Source: Streptomyces sp. NBC_01498
GTDB taxonomy: Bacteria > Actinomycetota > Actinomycetes > Streptomycetales > Streptomycetaceae
Assembly: GCF_036327775.1 (NCBI RefSeq)
Contig: NZ_CP109598.1
Span: forward strand, 6,925,501-6,989,500
Direction of reading: 5' to 3'
DNA length: 64,000 bases
In this document: one piece after another, positions 37,901-46,279 of the stretch
Position numbering within the stretch: the stretch's first letter is position 1
Layout: every line of letters begins with the position of its first letter
Notes under the pieces: model-generated
Seen by the model: only the letters and a program-made list of their open reading frames with translations
Databases searched by the model: none
What the model was told of the DNA's origin: nothing
Position numbers and translations under genes: made by a program

Positions 37901-38162
37901 GGAGGAGAGCCCCGTCGGTGAGAGTGAACGCGCGCCCCGGACAGGCGGGCCGTCGTCGACAGCTGACGATTCCCGCCCGCGGGCGGCGTCGGAGTGCCGG
38001 ACACCGGATACGGCGTGGCCGGCGGCGGTTCGAAACCCGGCCGGGGTTCGACGCAACGGCCGGGTGGCCCCTGCGCGGCCCGGATCAGGGGGAGTTGACG
38101 CTCGGCGTGCCGCCGGGACCCCGCCCCGCCCGACGGTCGTACGTCCGTCCCGGACCGACGGC

Positions 38163-38220
38163 CCGCTCCCGGGCCGGGCGCGTACGCGCTGCCGACGTCA
38201 GCGCCCCGGCCCGGGAGCGG
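38163..38220 (-). terminator. Stem-loop after the SDR gene
   Basis: CCGCTCCCGGGCCGGG (38163-38178) pairs perfectly with 38205-38220. On the minus strand it falls seven bases after the SDR stop, so it probably ends or attenuates that transcript before the MFS gene. The rest of 37901-38226 holds no supported gene. Confidence 0.75.
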
Positions 38221-38226
38221 TGTCCG

Positions 38227-39162
38227 TCACCGATACCCGGAGGCGTCCGCCGGCTTGCCGGCCTCCTCGACCTCGACCAGGTAGCGCCAGCAGTCGGGGC
38301 GGGAGCCGTCGAGGTCGGTGAAGCCGTATTCCTGGGCGAGTTGACCGCTGGACAGCGACTCACCGTTCCGGCGCGCGATGTCGGGGTCACCCGCGAGCGC
38401 CGCGACGGCGCGTCCCACGAACGAGGTGCTCTCCGAGATGCAGAAGTGCGGCACCTCGGTCAGCGCGTCCTGCCAGGTGTCCTCGGTGACGCCGAGCGTT
38501 TCGAGCATCATCTCCGAACGCATCCAGCCCGGACTCAGCGCGACGGCCGCCCCGCCGTGCGGCTTCAGCTCGTGCGCGAGGACGAACGCCATGCGCAGCA
38601 CGCTGTTCTTGACCAGGTCGTAGAAGTACGAGTTGCGGTAGCGCGTTCCGTTGTACGCGGATGTTCCGTCCGTCATCTCGATCACGAGCCCGCCCGGCCG
38701 ACGCACGAGCAGCGGCAGCACGAAGTGGCTGGTGATCGCGTGGGTCTCCATGCCCAGCCGGAACAGGCGCAGTCCGTTGTCGAGGTCGTGCTCCCACACG
38801 GGTGTGTCGAACTCGAACAGCTTCTCCCCGCCCCAGACGTCGTTGACCAGCACGTCGAGCCGCCCCTGTTCGGCGTCGATCCGCTCGGCCAGCGCACGGA
38901 CCTGCTCGGGCACCAGGTGGTCGGTCGGCACCGCGATCCCGGTCCCGCCCGCCGCGGTCACCAGCTCGGCGGTGTCCTCGATGGTCTCGGCCCGGTTGTA
39001 CTCCGAGCGCCGCTCCCGAGTCGTGCGGCCGGTGACGTAGACCGTCGCACCCGCCGCGCCGAGCTGCACGGCGATGGCCCGCCCGGCTCCCCGCGTCGCA
39101 CCCGCGACCAGCGCGATCTTCCCGCGGAGGTCCGGTGCCGATGTGTCGGGCTTTAATACCAT
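38227..39162 (-). CDS. Short-chain dehydrogenase/reductase, candidate NapW/SfmO1-type self-resistance reductase
   Basis: A 311-residue classical-fold SDR. The nucleotide site is GATRGAGRAIA near residue 20; NDVWGG follows in the middle, and the YxxxK catalytic pair is in YFYDLVKN near 178. In THIQ pathways the SDRs NapW and SfmO1 reduce the hemiaminal (or carbinolamine) warhead and so protect the producer. The location at the cluster edge, facing an exporter gene, fits that role, but other reductions in the pathway are possible. Codon 3 is TTA (39154-39156), suggesting bldA control as for the SARP and the exported oxidase. A TAAGGGA stretch precedes ATG 39162. Confidence 0.75.
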   Translation of the reverse strand: MVLKPDTSAPDLRGKIALVAGATRGAGRAIAVQLGAAGATVYVTGRTTRERRSEYNRAETIEDTAELVTAAGGTGIAVPTDHLVPEQVRALAERIDAEQGRLDVLVNDVWGGEKLFEFDTPVWEHDLDNGLRLFRLGMETHAITSHFVLPLLVRRPGGLVIEMTDGTSAYNGTRYRNSYFYDLVKNSVLRMAFVLAHELKPHGGAAVALSPGWMRSEMMLETLGVTEDTWQDALTEVPHFCISESTSFVGRAVAALAGDPDIARRNGESLSSGQLAQEYGFTDLDGSRPDCWRYLVEVEEAGKPADASGYR

Positions 39163-39515
39163 GGAGTTCCCTTATCTATGTGCGCGGCCTGGCCCGCGTC
39201 AGTCATCGACGCAGACCGGTGTCACCATGATCAACCAGAAACCCGACACCTTGTGTCGTGCTTCTCGCCGATCTCCACGGAAACGCCAGAATTCCCGGCC
39301 CCCGACGCGTCACCCAAGGGGCGGACATCACCTGATGGGGTGGCTGAGCCGGCTGTGGGCCCACACGTGAAGGTTGCGATCGTCCCGCGAGGTTGAAACC
39401 TCCGCGTTCCGCCTTTCCGGGAGCGGACCGCTCCTCCCGCCGGGAAGGCCGGTGCCGCCGTCTCCCCGGCGGAAATTCTTTGCGCGTGACGTCGTCCGGG
39501 TGATGGGGTGGCGCG
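39163..39515. promoter_or_regulatory. Divergent promoter region, likely right edge of the THIQ cluster
   Basis: About 350 bp lie between the divergent SDR and APH-like genes. No gene is supported. The half next to the SDR is AT-richer (around 39163-39260). No clear inverted repeat or box was found. Confidence 0.45.
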
Positions 39516-40469
39516 GTGACCGATCACGATGAGGCGGGGACCGTCCGGCCGTCGACCCTGGCATGGGCGAGCCGGTATCTGGAGGCCGGGGAACGGATCG
39601 TCGGGACCGAGGTCCTGCACGGCGGTATCACCGCCGAGATGCGGCGGCTGACCATCGGCGGGCGGCGGGACGGATCCACCCGTGACCTGGTGCTGCGGAC
39701 GTTCGTGAACATGAGACACGCCGAGGCCGAGCTGAACAGGGAGGCCGACACGCTGACCCTGCTCGCCGGGACCGCCGTGCCGGCCCCCGGACTGGTCGCG
39801 GTCGATCCGGTCGGCGAGCACTGCGAGTTTCCGTCGCTCCTCATGACCTGTGTGGCGGGCCGGACGGTCCTCGCCGACGAGGGACTGGAGACCCGCGTCC
39901 CGCTGCTGGCCCGTCAACTCGTGGCGATCCACGCGCTGCGGCCCGCCGAGCGGCCCCGGGAGTATGTGACGTGGACGACGGCCGACACCGTCGTGACTCC
40001 GCGGGGCGCCGACCCGGCGGCGTGGGCCGCGGCGATCGACATGATCCGCGCGCCCGCGCCCTCCTGCGAAGGGCGGTTCCTGCACGGGGACTTCCACCCC
40101 GGCAACGTGCTGTTCGACGTGCCGCCCGCGAGGCCGGCGGATGCCCGGATCACCGGCGTCGTCGACTGGCCGGTGACTTCCTGGGGCCCGGCGGATCTCG
40201 ATGTGGCGCACTGCTCCACCAATCTCGCGCTGCTGCACGGTCCCGCGTGGGCTCCCCGGTTCGCCGAGGCGTACGAGGCGGCGGGCGGCGTACGGGCGGC
40301 GGCCCCGGGTGAACGGCTGTACTGGCAGGTGCGGGACGCCCTGGCGCTCTCGGAGGACCTGCCGTCGGTGGCGCGGGCATGGCGACAGGCGGGGAGGACG
40401 GATCTGACGACCCGAGCCGTGGAGGAGCGGCTGGACGCCTACGTCACCGCCCTGATGCGTCGGGCATGA
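39516..40469 (+). CDS. Aminoglycoside phosphotransferase (APH)-fold kinase
   Basis: A 317-residue protein of the APH/choline kinase family: nucleotide-binding N-lobe, catalytic loop LHGDFHPGNVLFD near residue 190, and metal-binding motif VVDWPVTSWGPADLDVAH near 215. The family phosphorylates hydroxyls on antibiotics or small metabolites. Substrate unknown; a resistance role for the neighbouring cluster is possible but not shown. The start is GTG 39516 (VTDHDEAG). It lies divergently from the SDR gene and is followed about 190 bp later by a secreted peptidase. Confidence 0.8.
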   Translation: MTDHDEAGTVRPSTLAWASRYLEAGERIVGTEVLHGGITAEMRRLTIGGRRDGSTRDLVLRTFVNMRHAEAELNREADTLTLLAGTAVPAPGLVAVDPVGEHCEFPSLLMTCVAGRTVLADEGLETRVPLLARQLVAIHALRPAERPREYVTWTTADTVVTPRGADPAAWAAAIDMIRAPAPSCEGRFLHGDFHPGNVLFDVPPARPADARITGVVDWPVTSWGPADLDVAHCSTNLALLHGPAWAPRFAEAYEAAGGVRAAAPGERLYWQVRDALALSEDLPSVARAWRQAGRTDLTTRAVEERLDAYVTALMRRA

Positions 40470-40662
40470 CGCGCCGCGCTCCGGGGCGAGCGCACGGGTC
40501 CCCGGCCCTCGCCCCGGTGTCACCGGGTCCCCGGGCGCCGGCGTGTCCGTGCCCCTCGGACCCACCCACCGGACACCGCCGGGACCCCCGGGGGATACCC
40601 CCACCCCACGGATGCCTGCCTGCCGCATGGGAAGCAGCCGCCCGCTCAACCACCCTTGTGGC

Positions 40663-42180
40663 ATGACGACTTACCGGAACCACAGCCGAAAGACCCTGCT
40701 CCTCGCCCTCTCCGCCGCCCTGGCCGGCTCGTTGACCGTCGCCGGGCCTGCCGGAGGCGCCGGGGCGGTCGAGGGCGGGGGCGGGGGTGCGCCGGCCTGG
40801 ACACCGTGCGCGCGGGCCGGAGGGCCCGCGGAACAGGAGTGCGCGGAGCTGGAAGTGCCCGTGGACTACCGGGAACCCGGTGGCCGACAGCTGACGATCG
40901 CCGTGTCGCGGGTACGCGCCGAGGACCCGGCGGCCCGGCGCGGGACGCTGCTGATGATCCCCGGCGGGCCCGGGGGATCGGGCGTACAGGCGCTGGCCAG
41001 AAGAGGGAACGCGTTGCGGGAGGAGCTGGACGGGGCGTACGACCTCGTGAGTTTCGATCCGCGCGGCGTCGGCGGCAGTACGACGGCCAGTTGCGGGCTC
41101 GACGCGGACGACCGGTATCTGGCGAACCTGCGGTCCTGGCCGGACGCGGACGGCGGGATCGCGGAGAACGTGGCCCGCTCGCGCCGTACCGCCGAGGCGT
41201 GCCACGCCAACGGGGGCGCGGTGCTGCGGAGTTTCACCTCCGCCAACGAGGTACGGGACATCGAGCGGTTCCGGCAGGCGCTGGGGGAGGAGAAGCTGTC
41301 GGCGCTGGGGAACTCGTACGGGACGTATGTCGGTGCCGTGTACGCGCAGAAGTACCCGACCCGTACCGACCGCTGGGTGCTGGACAGCAGCGGCGACCCG
41401 GACCCGACGCGTGTCGAGCAGGGCTGGATGGCGAACACGTCCCGGGCCGTGGAGGACCGCTTCCCCGACTTCGCGGCCTGGGCCGCCGACCCGGACCGGG
41501 ACGACGAAGGGCTGCGGCTGGCCGAACGGGCGCGGGACGTGCGGGAGTTGTTCATCGGGATCGCGGCCGAGCTGGACCGTACGCCCAAGGAGTCGACCAC
41601 CGAGGGCAATCCGCTCACCGGCAACATGCTGCGGCAGGCGTTCCTCAACGGCCTTTACGGCGACTCCGCCTTCCCCCAGCTCGCCCGGCTCGTGCAGGCC
41701 GCCCACGACCCGGCCGCCACGCCGGTTCTGACCCCGGAGATCGCGCAGCCGCTGCGCGACGAGGACGCGGCCGTGACGATGGGCGTCGTCTGCAACGACG
41801 TGCGCTGGCCCACGTCCGTCGGCGCCTACGCGCGGGCCACGAAGGAGGACCGTGCCCGCCACCCGCTCACGGCGGGCATGCCCCGCAACGTCGGGCCCTG
41901 CGCCTTCTGGAAGGGTGAGTACGCGGACCGGCCGACGCGCGTCACGGACCGGGGGCCGTCCAACATCCTGATGATCCAGAGCCTGCGGGACCCGTCCACC
42001 CCGTACTTCGGCGGACTGAGGATGCGTGAGGCGCTGGGCGACCGGGCGAGGCTGGTCACCGTCGACCAGGGCGGACACGGCATGTACCTGGCCAACGGCA
42101 ACGCGTGCGGCGACAGCGTGGTCACCACGTTCCTGAGGACGGGCGAGCGCCCTCGGCGGGACGTGTACTGCGCGAACTGA
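40663..42180 (+). CDS. Secreted S33-family tripeptidyl aminopeptidase-like hydrolase
   Basis: The 505-residue protein has a Sec signal (RKTLLLALSAALAGSLTVAGPAG), then an alpha/beta hydrolase of the Streptomyces Tap/SlpD type: oxyanion motif GGPGGSG, nucleophile in GNSYGTYVG, Asp in QSLRDPSTP, and His in QGGHGMY. C-terminal Cys pairs are typical of the exported family. These enzymes remove N-terminal tripeptides or Pro-containing ends outside the cell. The start at ATG 40663 is chosen because the signal peptide begins there; upstream in-frame starts only add Pro-rich residues. It may be an ordinary nutrient peptidase, but it sits near a cluster predicted to build an acyl-trialanine leader that must be removed. 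Confidence 0.88.
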   Translation: MTTYRNHSRKTLLLALSAALAGSLTVAGPAGGAGAVEGGGGGAPAWTPCARAGGPAEQECAELEVPVDYREPGGRQLTIAVSRVRAEDPAARRGTLLMIPGGPGGSGVQALARRGNALREELDGAYDLVSFDPRGVGGSTTASCGLDADDRYLANLRSWPDADGGIAENVARSRRTAEACHANGGAVLRSFTSANEVRDIERFRQALGEEKLSALGNSYGTYVGAVYAQKYPTRTDRWVLDSSGDPDPTRVEQGWMANTSRAVEDRFPDFAAWAADPDRDDEGLRLAERARDVRELFIGIAAELDRTPKESTTEGNPLTGNMLRQAFLNGLYGDSAFPQLARLVQAAHDPAATPVLTPEIAQPLRDEDAAVTMGVVCNDVRWPTSVGAYARATKEDRARHPLTAGMPRNVGPCAFWKGEYADRPTRVTDRGPSNILMIQSLRDPSTPYFGGLRMREALGDRARLVTVDQGGHGMYLANGNACGDSVVTTFLRTGERPRRDVYCAN

Positions 42181-42194
42181 CTGGGGGTCATGGG

Positions 42195-42251
42195 GCCCGT
42201 GCCGACCGCCCGGCCGCCCGGCAGTGGGGCGGCCGAGGGGTCGGCACGGGC
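42195..42251. terminator. Long bidirectional hairpin between convergent genes
   Basis: Outer arms GCCCGTGCCGACC (42195-42207) and 42239-42251 pair perfectly. Inner arms CGGCCGCCC (42211-42219) and 42227-42235 continue the stem. It separates the secreted peptidase (ends 42180) from the terpene synthase (ends 42290). Confidence 0.85.
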
Positions 42252-42289
42252 AGGCCCCCGGAAAGGCCACCGGGATCCGAACCCCGGTG

Positions 42290-43252
42290 CTACGTCCGGT
42301 AGCGGGAGTGCCGGATGTGCCAGACGTACGAGGACGCGACGGACCCGAGCGCCCCCGCGTGAGCGGCCAGCGGACCGCCCCGGGCGGTCAGTTCGGCGAT
42401 ACGGGCGGCGGCCGTCGCGGCACGCTCCTCGCACATGCGCGAGGCCGCCCGGAACGCCTCTTCGAGATCGCCGTCGTGCTGTCGCCCCAGCAACACGGGC
42501 AGGCTGAGGGGCGCCTGCCCGTCGTCGGCCGTCTCCTTCGCGTACGAGGCGAGGTCGTTGATCCAGCCGGCGAGGTCGGCGACGGCCCCCTCCAGTTCCC
42601 GCACCGGCTCCAAGGACCTCTCGGATTCGGTCAGTTCGTACCCGAGCACGATCTCCCCGGTGGCCATGAGGGTCCGTACGAAGACGGTGTGCGGGCGCAT
42701 CGCGCGGTAGTCGGACAGGGTCACACGGTCGGGCGCCCCGAGGTGGTGCGCCTCCCAGACGATGCCGAAGAGGGTGTCCCGCAGGTGTGCGGTCAGCCGG
42801 AGGTACGGGGCGGGAGCGGCCCGTACCCGGAACCGGGCCAGGAGGTCGCCCAGCGCCGTGGCGAAGACGCTCGGGCTTTCCGGTGGCTCGCCATGGCCCG
42901 CGACGACCTGGACGCACTCACCGACCGCGCGGACCAGCCGGGCCGGGTCGCGGGCCCCCGTCGCCTCGCCGTGCGCGTCGTCGAACGCGGTCAGCCACAG
43001 GAAGAGATCGGCGCAGAGGAAGAGGTCGTCCCGGCCGGCCGTCGGGAAGGTGCGGGCCATTCCGTGGCCCGTGATGTTGGCCAGGGCGCCCGATCTGCGC
43101 TCCGAGCCGACGAGCGGGAACGTCCGGAGCCACCCGGCGGCGTGCCGCTCGATGTCGTCGGCGTACGGGCTCGCCGGGAAGGGCCCGGGGAAGGAGCCGC
43201 GCAGATCGGGCATCGGCAGGGCCCCCTGGTCCGTGCGGGTCGCGTCGTTCAC
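42290..43252 (-). CDS. Class I terpene synthase, CldD/RmnD-like labdane diterpene synthase
   Basis: A 320-residue bacterial class I terpene synthase. The metal motif is FDDAHGE near residue 90 and the NSE triad is NDLASYAKE near 232, with RY near the C-terminus. It should ionise a bicyclic diphosphate made by the class II cyclase in the same operon. The GTG start at 43252 overlaps the P450 stop (GTGA), showing translational coupling. The order GGPP synthase, class II cyclase, P450, class I synthase is that recalled for cldABCD (cyslabdan) and rmnABCD (raimonol), which predicts a labdatriene product. Regiochemistry cannot be read from sequence by eye. Confidence 0.88.
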   Translation of the reverse strand: MNDATRTDQGALPMPDLRGSFPGPFPASPYADDIERHAAGWLRTFPLVGSERRSGALANITGHGMARTFPTAGRDDLFLCADLFLWLTAFDDAHGEATGARDPARLVRAVGECVQVVAGHGEPPESPSVFATALGDLLARFRVRAAPAPYLRLTAHLRDTLFGIVWEAHHLGAPDRVTLSDYRAMRPHTVFVRTLMATGEIVLGYELTESERSLEPVRELEGAVADLAGWINDLASYAKETADDGQAPLSLPVLLGRQHDGDLEEAFRAASRMCEERAATAAARIAELTARGGPLAAHAGALGSVASSYVWHIRHSRYRT

Positions 43253-44607
43253 CGGGCCTTCCCCGCCAGGGTGTGGTGCCTCAGCTCGGGCACCATGTGC
43301 AGCGACGAGGGATGCGTGGTGATCTCTCCGACCGGGCGTACGGTGTCGGGAGTGGGCCGCAGCCGCCAGCGGGAGGCGACCAGCGCGGTGATGAGGACGG
43401 CCTCGGTCCAGGCGAACGCGTCCCCCATGCACATGCGTTTGCCGGAACCGAAGGGGATGAACGCGCCCTTCGGCGGCTGGGGACGCTCGGGGAGCCAGCG
43501 GTCGGGGTCGAAGCGCAGCGGATCGGGGTACAGCTGCGGGTCCCGGTGCAGCGTGTACGCGCTCCAGATCACGTCCGAGCCGGCGGGCAGGGTGAACTCG
43601 CCGAGTCTCACCTCCGCGACCGCCTTCCGGGTCACGAGCCACGCGGGGCTGTAGAGCCGCAGGGTCTCGCTGACGAGCCTGCGGGTGAGGACGAGCCGGG
43701 GGACGCGCTCGGCGGTGAGCGGGCCCTCCGCGAGCACGGAGTCGACCTCCTCGTGGAGCCGGCGCTCCAGCTCCGGGGCGCGGCCCAGTTCGTGGAACAG
43801 CCACGACAGGACGACGGCGGTGGTCTCGGAACCCGCGGCGAGCAGTCCGACGACCTCCGACAGGATCTCGTCGTCGGGCAGCGGCTCGCCGGACTCGTCC
43901 CGTGCGTTCAGGAGCAGCGAGACGATGTCGTCGTACGTGTCGGGGTGCGCCCGGTGTTCGGCGATGATGTCGGCGACGGTGGTGCGCAGCGTGATGCCGG
44001 CCGCCCGGACCTTCCGGTTGCCGCGGGTGGGCAGCCGTTCGAGTACGGAGATGGGCAGCAGGGCCCGCTTCAGGGCGGTCGTGAAGACGGTGTCGACGCT
44101 GTCGAGGATCGTGCGGGCGGGACCGCGTGGGGGCGTGGCGGAGAACAGGGCCGACATGACGACGCCCTGTGTCATGAGCTGCATCTCGGTCTTGAGGTCG
44201 AGCGGGGTGCCGCCGTCCCAGGACGCGATGTAGGGCTCCACCGTCTCCCGCATGGTGGTGACGTAGCCGGCGATCTGCTGCCGGTGGAAGGCCGGCTGCA
44301 TCAGGCGGCGCCGGCGCAGGTGCGGCTTGCCTTCCGCGACGGGCAGGGCGTCCTTGCCGAAGAGTTTGAGCTTCTCGAAGAGCAGCCCCTTGGTGAATTC
44401 GTCGGCCTGGCTGGTCAGCATCTTGTGCATCAGCTCGGGCGAGTTGACCACGGTCAGGGTCTTGGGGCCGACGGTGACGCGGACGATGGGGCCGTGCGTG
44501 CGCAGGCTCTGGAGAAAGGCGAGGCGGTCCTTGATCAGCGGCAGGGTGTGCCCGATGAGGGGGAGCTTCCCGGGCGCGATCGGCGGAATGTTCAGGCTGG
44601 TCGACAC
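43249..44607 (-). CDS. Cytochrome P450 of the diterpene operon (CldC/RmnC-like)
   Basis: A 452-residue P450. The I-helix reads LLAAGSETTAVVLSW near 265, the K-helix ExxR is SETLRLYSP, and the haem loop is FIPFGSGKRMCMGDAF near 400. The N-terminus IPPIAPGKLPLIGHTLPL resembles eukaryote-like bacterial class P450s such as CYP170 of sesquiterpene pathways. It probably hydroxylates the labdane hydrocarbon. GTG 44607 has TAAGGAGAG upstream. It overlaps the terpene synthase by four bases and lies 10 bp after the class II cyclase stop. Confidence 0.9.
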   Translation of the reverse strand: MSTSLNIPPIAPGKLPLIGHTLPLIKDRLAFLQSLRTHGPIVRVTVGPKTLTVVNSPELMHKMLTSQADEFTKGLLFEKLKLFGKDALPVAEGKPHLRRRRLMQPAFHRQQIAGYVTTMRETVEPYIASWDGGTPLDLKTEMQLMTQGVVMSALFSATPPRGPARTILDSVDTVFTTALKRALLPISVLERLPTRGNRKVRAAGITLRTTVADIIAEHRAHPDTYDDIVSLLLNARDESGEPLPDDEILSEVVGLLAAGSETTAVVLSWLFHELGRAPELERRLHEEVDSVLAEGPLTAERVPRLVLTRRLVSETLRLYSPAWLVTRKAVAEVRLGEFTLPAGSDVIWSAYTLHRDPQLYPDPLRFDPDRWLPERPQPPKGAFIPFGSGKRMCMGDAFAWTEAVLITALVASRWRLRPTPDTVRPVGEITTHPSSLHMVPELRHHTLAGKAR

Positions 44608-44617
44608 GTGTCTCTCC

Positions 44618-46279
44618 TTACTTTTCCGCGTCCGTGGGGGTGGTCTGTCGTCCGTTCGCGTCGTGCCGGGTCCGCAGCCGTTCCCGTACGGCGAGGATCT
44701 CGGCCTCGATCATGGCCCCGGGGGCGTACAGGGTCTTGTCGTGCCACAGCGCGGGGTGGTGGCCGTCGCCCGCCCCGTCGTTCAGATACGTCTCGGCCCG
44801 CCGGAGGGCGCGCTCACGCTCCGGCCGGGGTCCGGCGGCGGCCAGCAGGATCTGTGCCGCGTACGCGGTCTCCTCCGCCGTACCGCCCCACACCCCCCAG
44901 GAGCCGTCGTCCCGCTGGGTGTCGACGGTCCAGGCCACGGCGGCCTCCACGGCGCCGGACGCGTGGTCCGCGCCGTACCGGGTGAGCGCGGACACGCACC
45001 GGGTCGTGGCGTAGTAGGGGGAGGCGTGCCACTTGTCCGGCCAGGGTCCTTCGGGCAGTTGCCGGCCGACGAGCCAGTCGCGCACCCCCGCCGTGCGGGG
45101 GCCGTGGAGGTGCCGCGTCCCGGGGTGGCGCCGCTGGTAGCCGCCGAGTGCCTGGAGGGCGTGGGCGTTCGCGGTGACGGATCCGGTGTCCTCGCCGACG
45201 TAGCAGTCGTAGTGGGTGCCGTTGTGGAACAGGTCGAGCGGGTCGGGGCTGTGCTCCAGACCGACCAGCGAGGAGACCAGGACGGCCATGGCGGTGTCGT
45301 CGGCGTCCGTCATGAGCCCGGGGGCGCCCCGTACTCCCCGGGGGTCGTAGAGGTCGGTGGCCCATTGCCGGACGGTGGGCAGGCCGGCGGCCGGCAGTTG
45401 GGCACCGGCGAGCGCGGCGGCGACCCACAGGCGCTCGAAGACCACGATCGGAGCCGCCTCGGGGAAGCTACCCGCGTAGCGTCGTGACACGGCTGCGAGA
45501 GCCGTGACGGTTTCGGGCGCCGGTTCCCGGGAGAGCGCGGCGGCGCGGGCCGCGGTGGCGGCCGGTGAACTGCCCAGCAGATCCGGCCCGTCGGGTACGA
45601 GCGCCTCCGGTATGTACCGGGCTATGCCTTCGAACGTGTGGTGCAGCTTGACGGGGAGCCCGCCCGCCGCCGCGTACCGCTTGGCGACGTACGCGGGCGC
45701 GCCCTGGTCGTAGCCCCGGGGCAGGGCGGGGCCGGGCCCCGGCAGCCATCCGCCGGTGGCCGCTGTCCCGTGGTCCGTCCGGTCGTCGGCGAGGAGGGCG
45801 ATCTGTTCGTGGATCCTCGCGACCAGGCTGGGCACGAGGATCTCGGCCGCGGCGGTGTCGGGCCACGGTCCCGCCGGGGGCAGCGCGCGCAGGGCGGCGA
45901 GCCCACGGTCCACCGAGGCGGTGAGCCGGCGGGTCGTCCCGGCGGAGGTGTTGCCCCGCCGCAGGACGGCGAGTGCGGCTTCCACGGCGCTGAGCGTCGG
46001 CAGCAGGCGGTACCGTTCGGGGCCTTCACCCCAACTGCCGTCCGGGGCCTGCTCGTTCAGCAGATACGCGATCCGCTGCGGTTCCCCGGGAAGCCAGGGG
46101 GCCGCCGAGATGACCCGGGCGGTCTCGTACAGGGAGGGGCGGACACTGCCCCACGGGTCCTGGTCGATCCTCGCCAGCAGCTGGGCGGCCTGTTCGGGGT
46201 AGGTCGTGTGCACGACCGTGTCGCTCATCGGCTTGTCGCACCTCACGGTTGTGGTGACGGGGTAGGGGCGGGCGGTCAT
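44618..46279 (-). CDS. Class II diterpene cyclase (copalyl/labdadienyl diphosphate synthase, CldB/RmnB-like)
   Basis: A 553-residue cyclase of the beta-gamma domain type. The protonating motif is DADD in LMTDADDTAM near residue 325. QW-type repeats appear, such as DGSWGEGP and DDGSWGVWGG. The length and the absence of a membrane-insertion segment suit a class II diterpene cyclase rather than squalene-hopene cyclase (about 680 residues). It would fold GGPP to a bicyclic labdane diphosphate. ATG 46279 overlaps the GGPP synthase stop (ATGA), supporting this start over M18. Confidence 0.88.
   Translation of the reverse strand: MTARPYPVTTTVRCDKPMSDTVVHTTYPEQAAQLLARIDQDPWGSVRPSLYETARVISAAPWLPGEPQRIAYLLNEQAPDGSWGEGPERYRLLPTLSAVEAALAVLRRGNTSAGTTRRLTASVDRGLAALRALPPAGPWPDTAAAEILVPSLVARIHEQIALLADDRTDHGTAATGGWLPGPGPALPRGYDQGAPAYVAKRYAAAGGLPVKLHHTFEGIARYIPEALVPDGPDLLGSSPAATAARAAALSREPAPETVTALAAVSRRYAGSFPEAAPIVVFERLWVAAALAGAQLPAAGLPTVRQWATDLYDPRGVRGAPGLMTDADDTAMAVLVSSLVGLEHSPDPLDLFHNGTHYDCYVGEDTGSVTANAHALQALGGYQRRHPGTRHLHGPRTAGVRDWLVGRQLPEGPWPDKWHASPYYATTRCVSALTRYGADHASGAVEAAVAWTVDTQRDDGSWGVWGGTAEETAYAAQILLAAAGPRPERERALRRAETYLNDGAGDGHHPALWHDKTLYAPGAMIEAEILAVRERLRTRHDANGRQTTPTDAEK

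Noticed and set aside
39516..40469. Aminoglycoside resistance gene
   Set aside because: Only the APH fold is visible. The substrate cannot be told, and no aminoglycoside pathway is present.
44618..46279. Squalene-hopene cyclase
   Set aside because: The DADD motif is shared, but the protein is about 130 residues too short and is in an operon with GGPP synthase and a class I terpene synthase.
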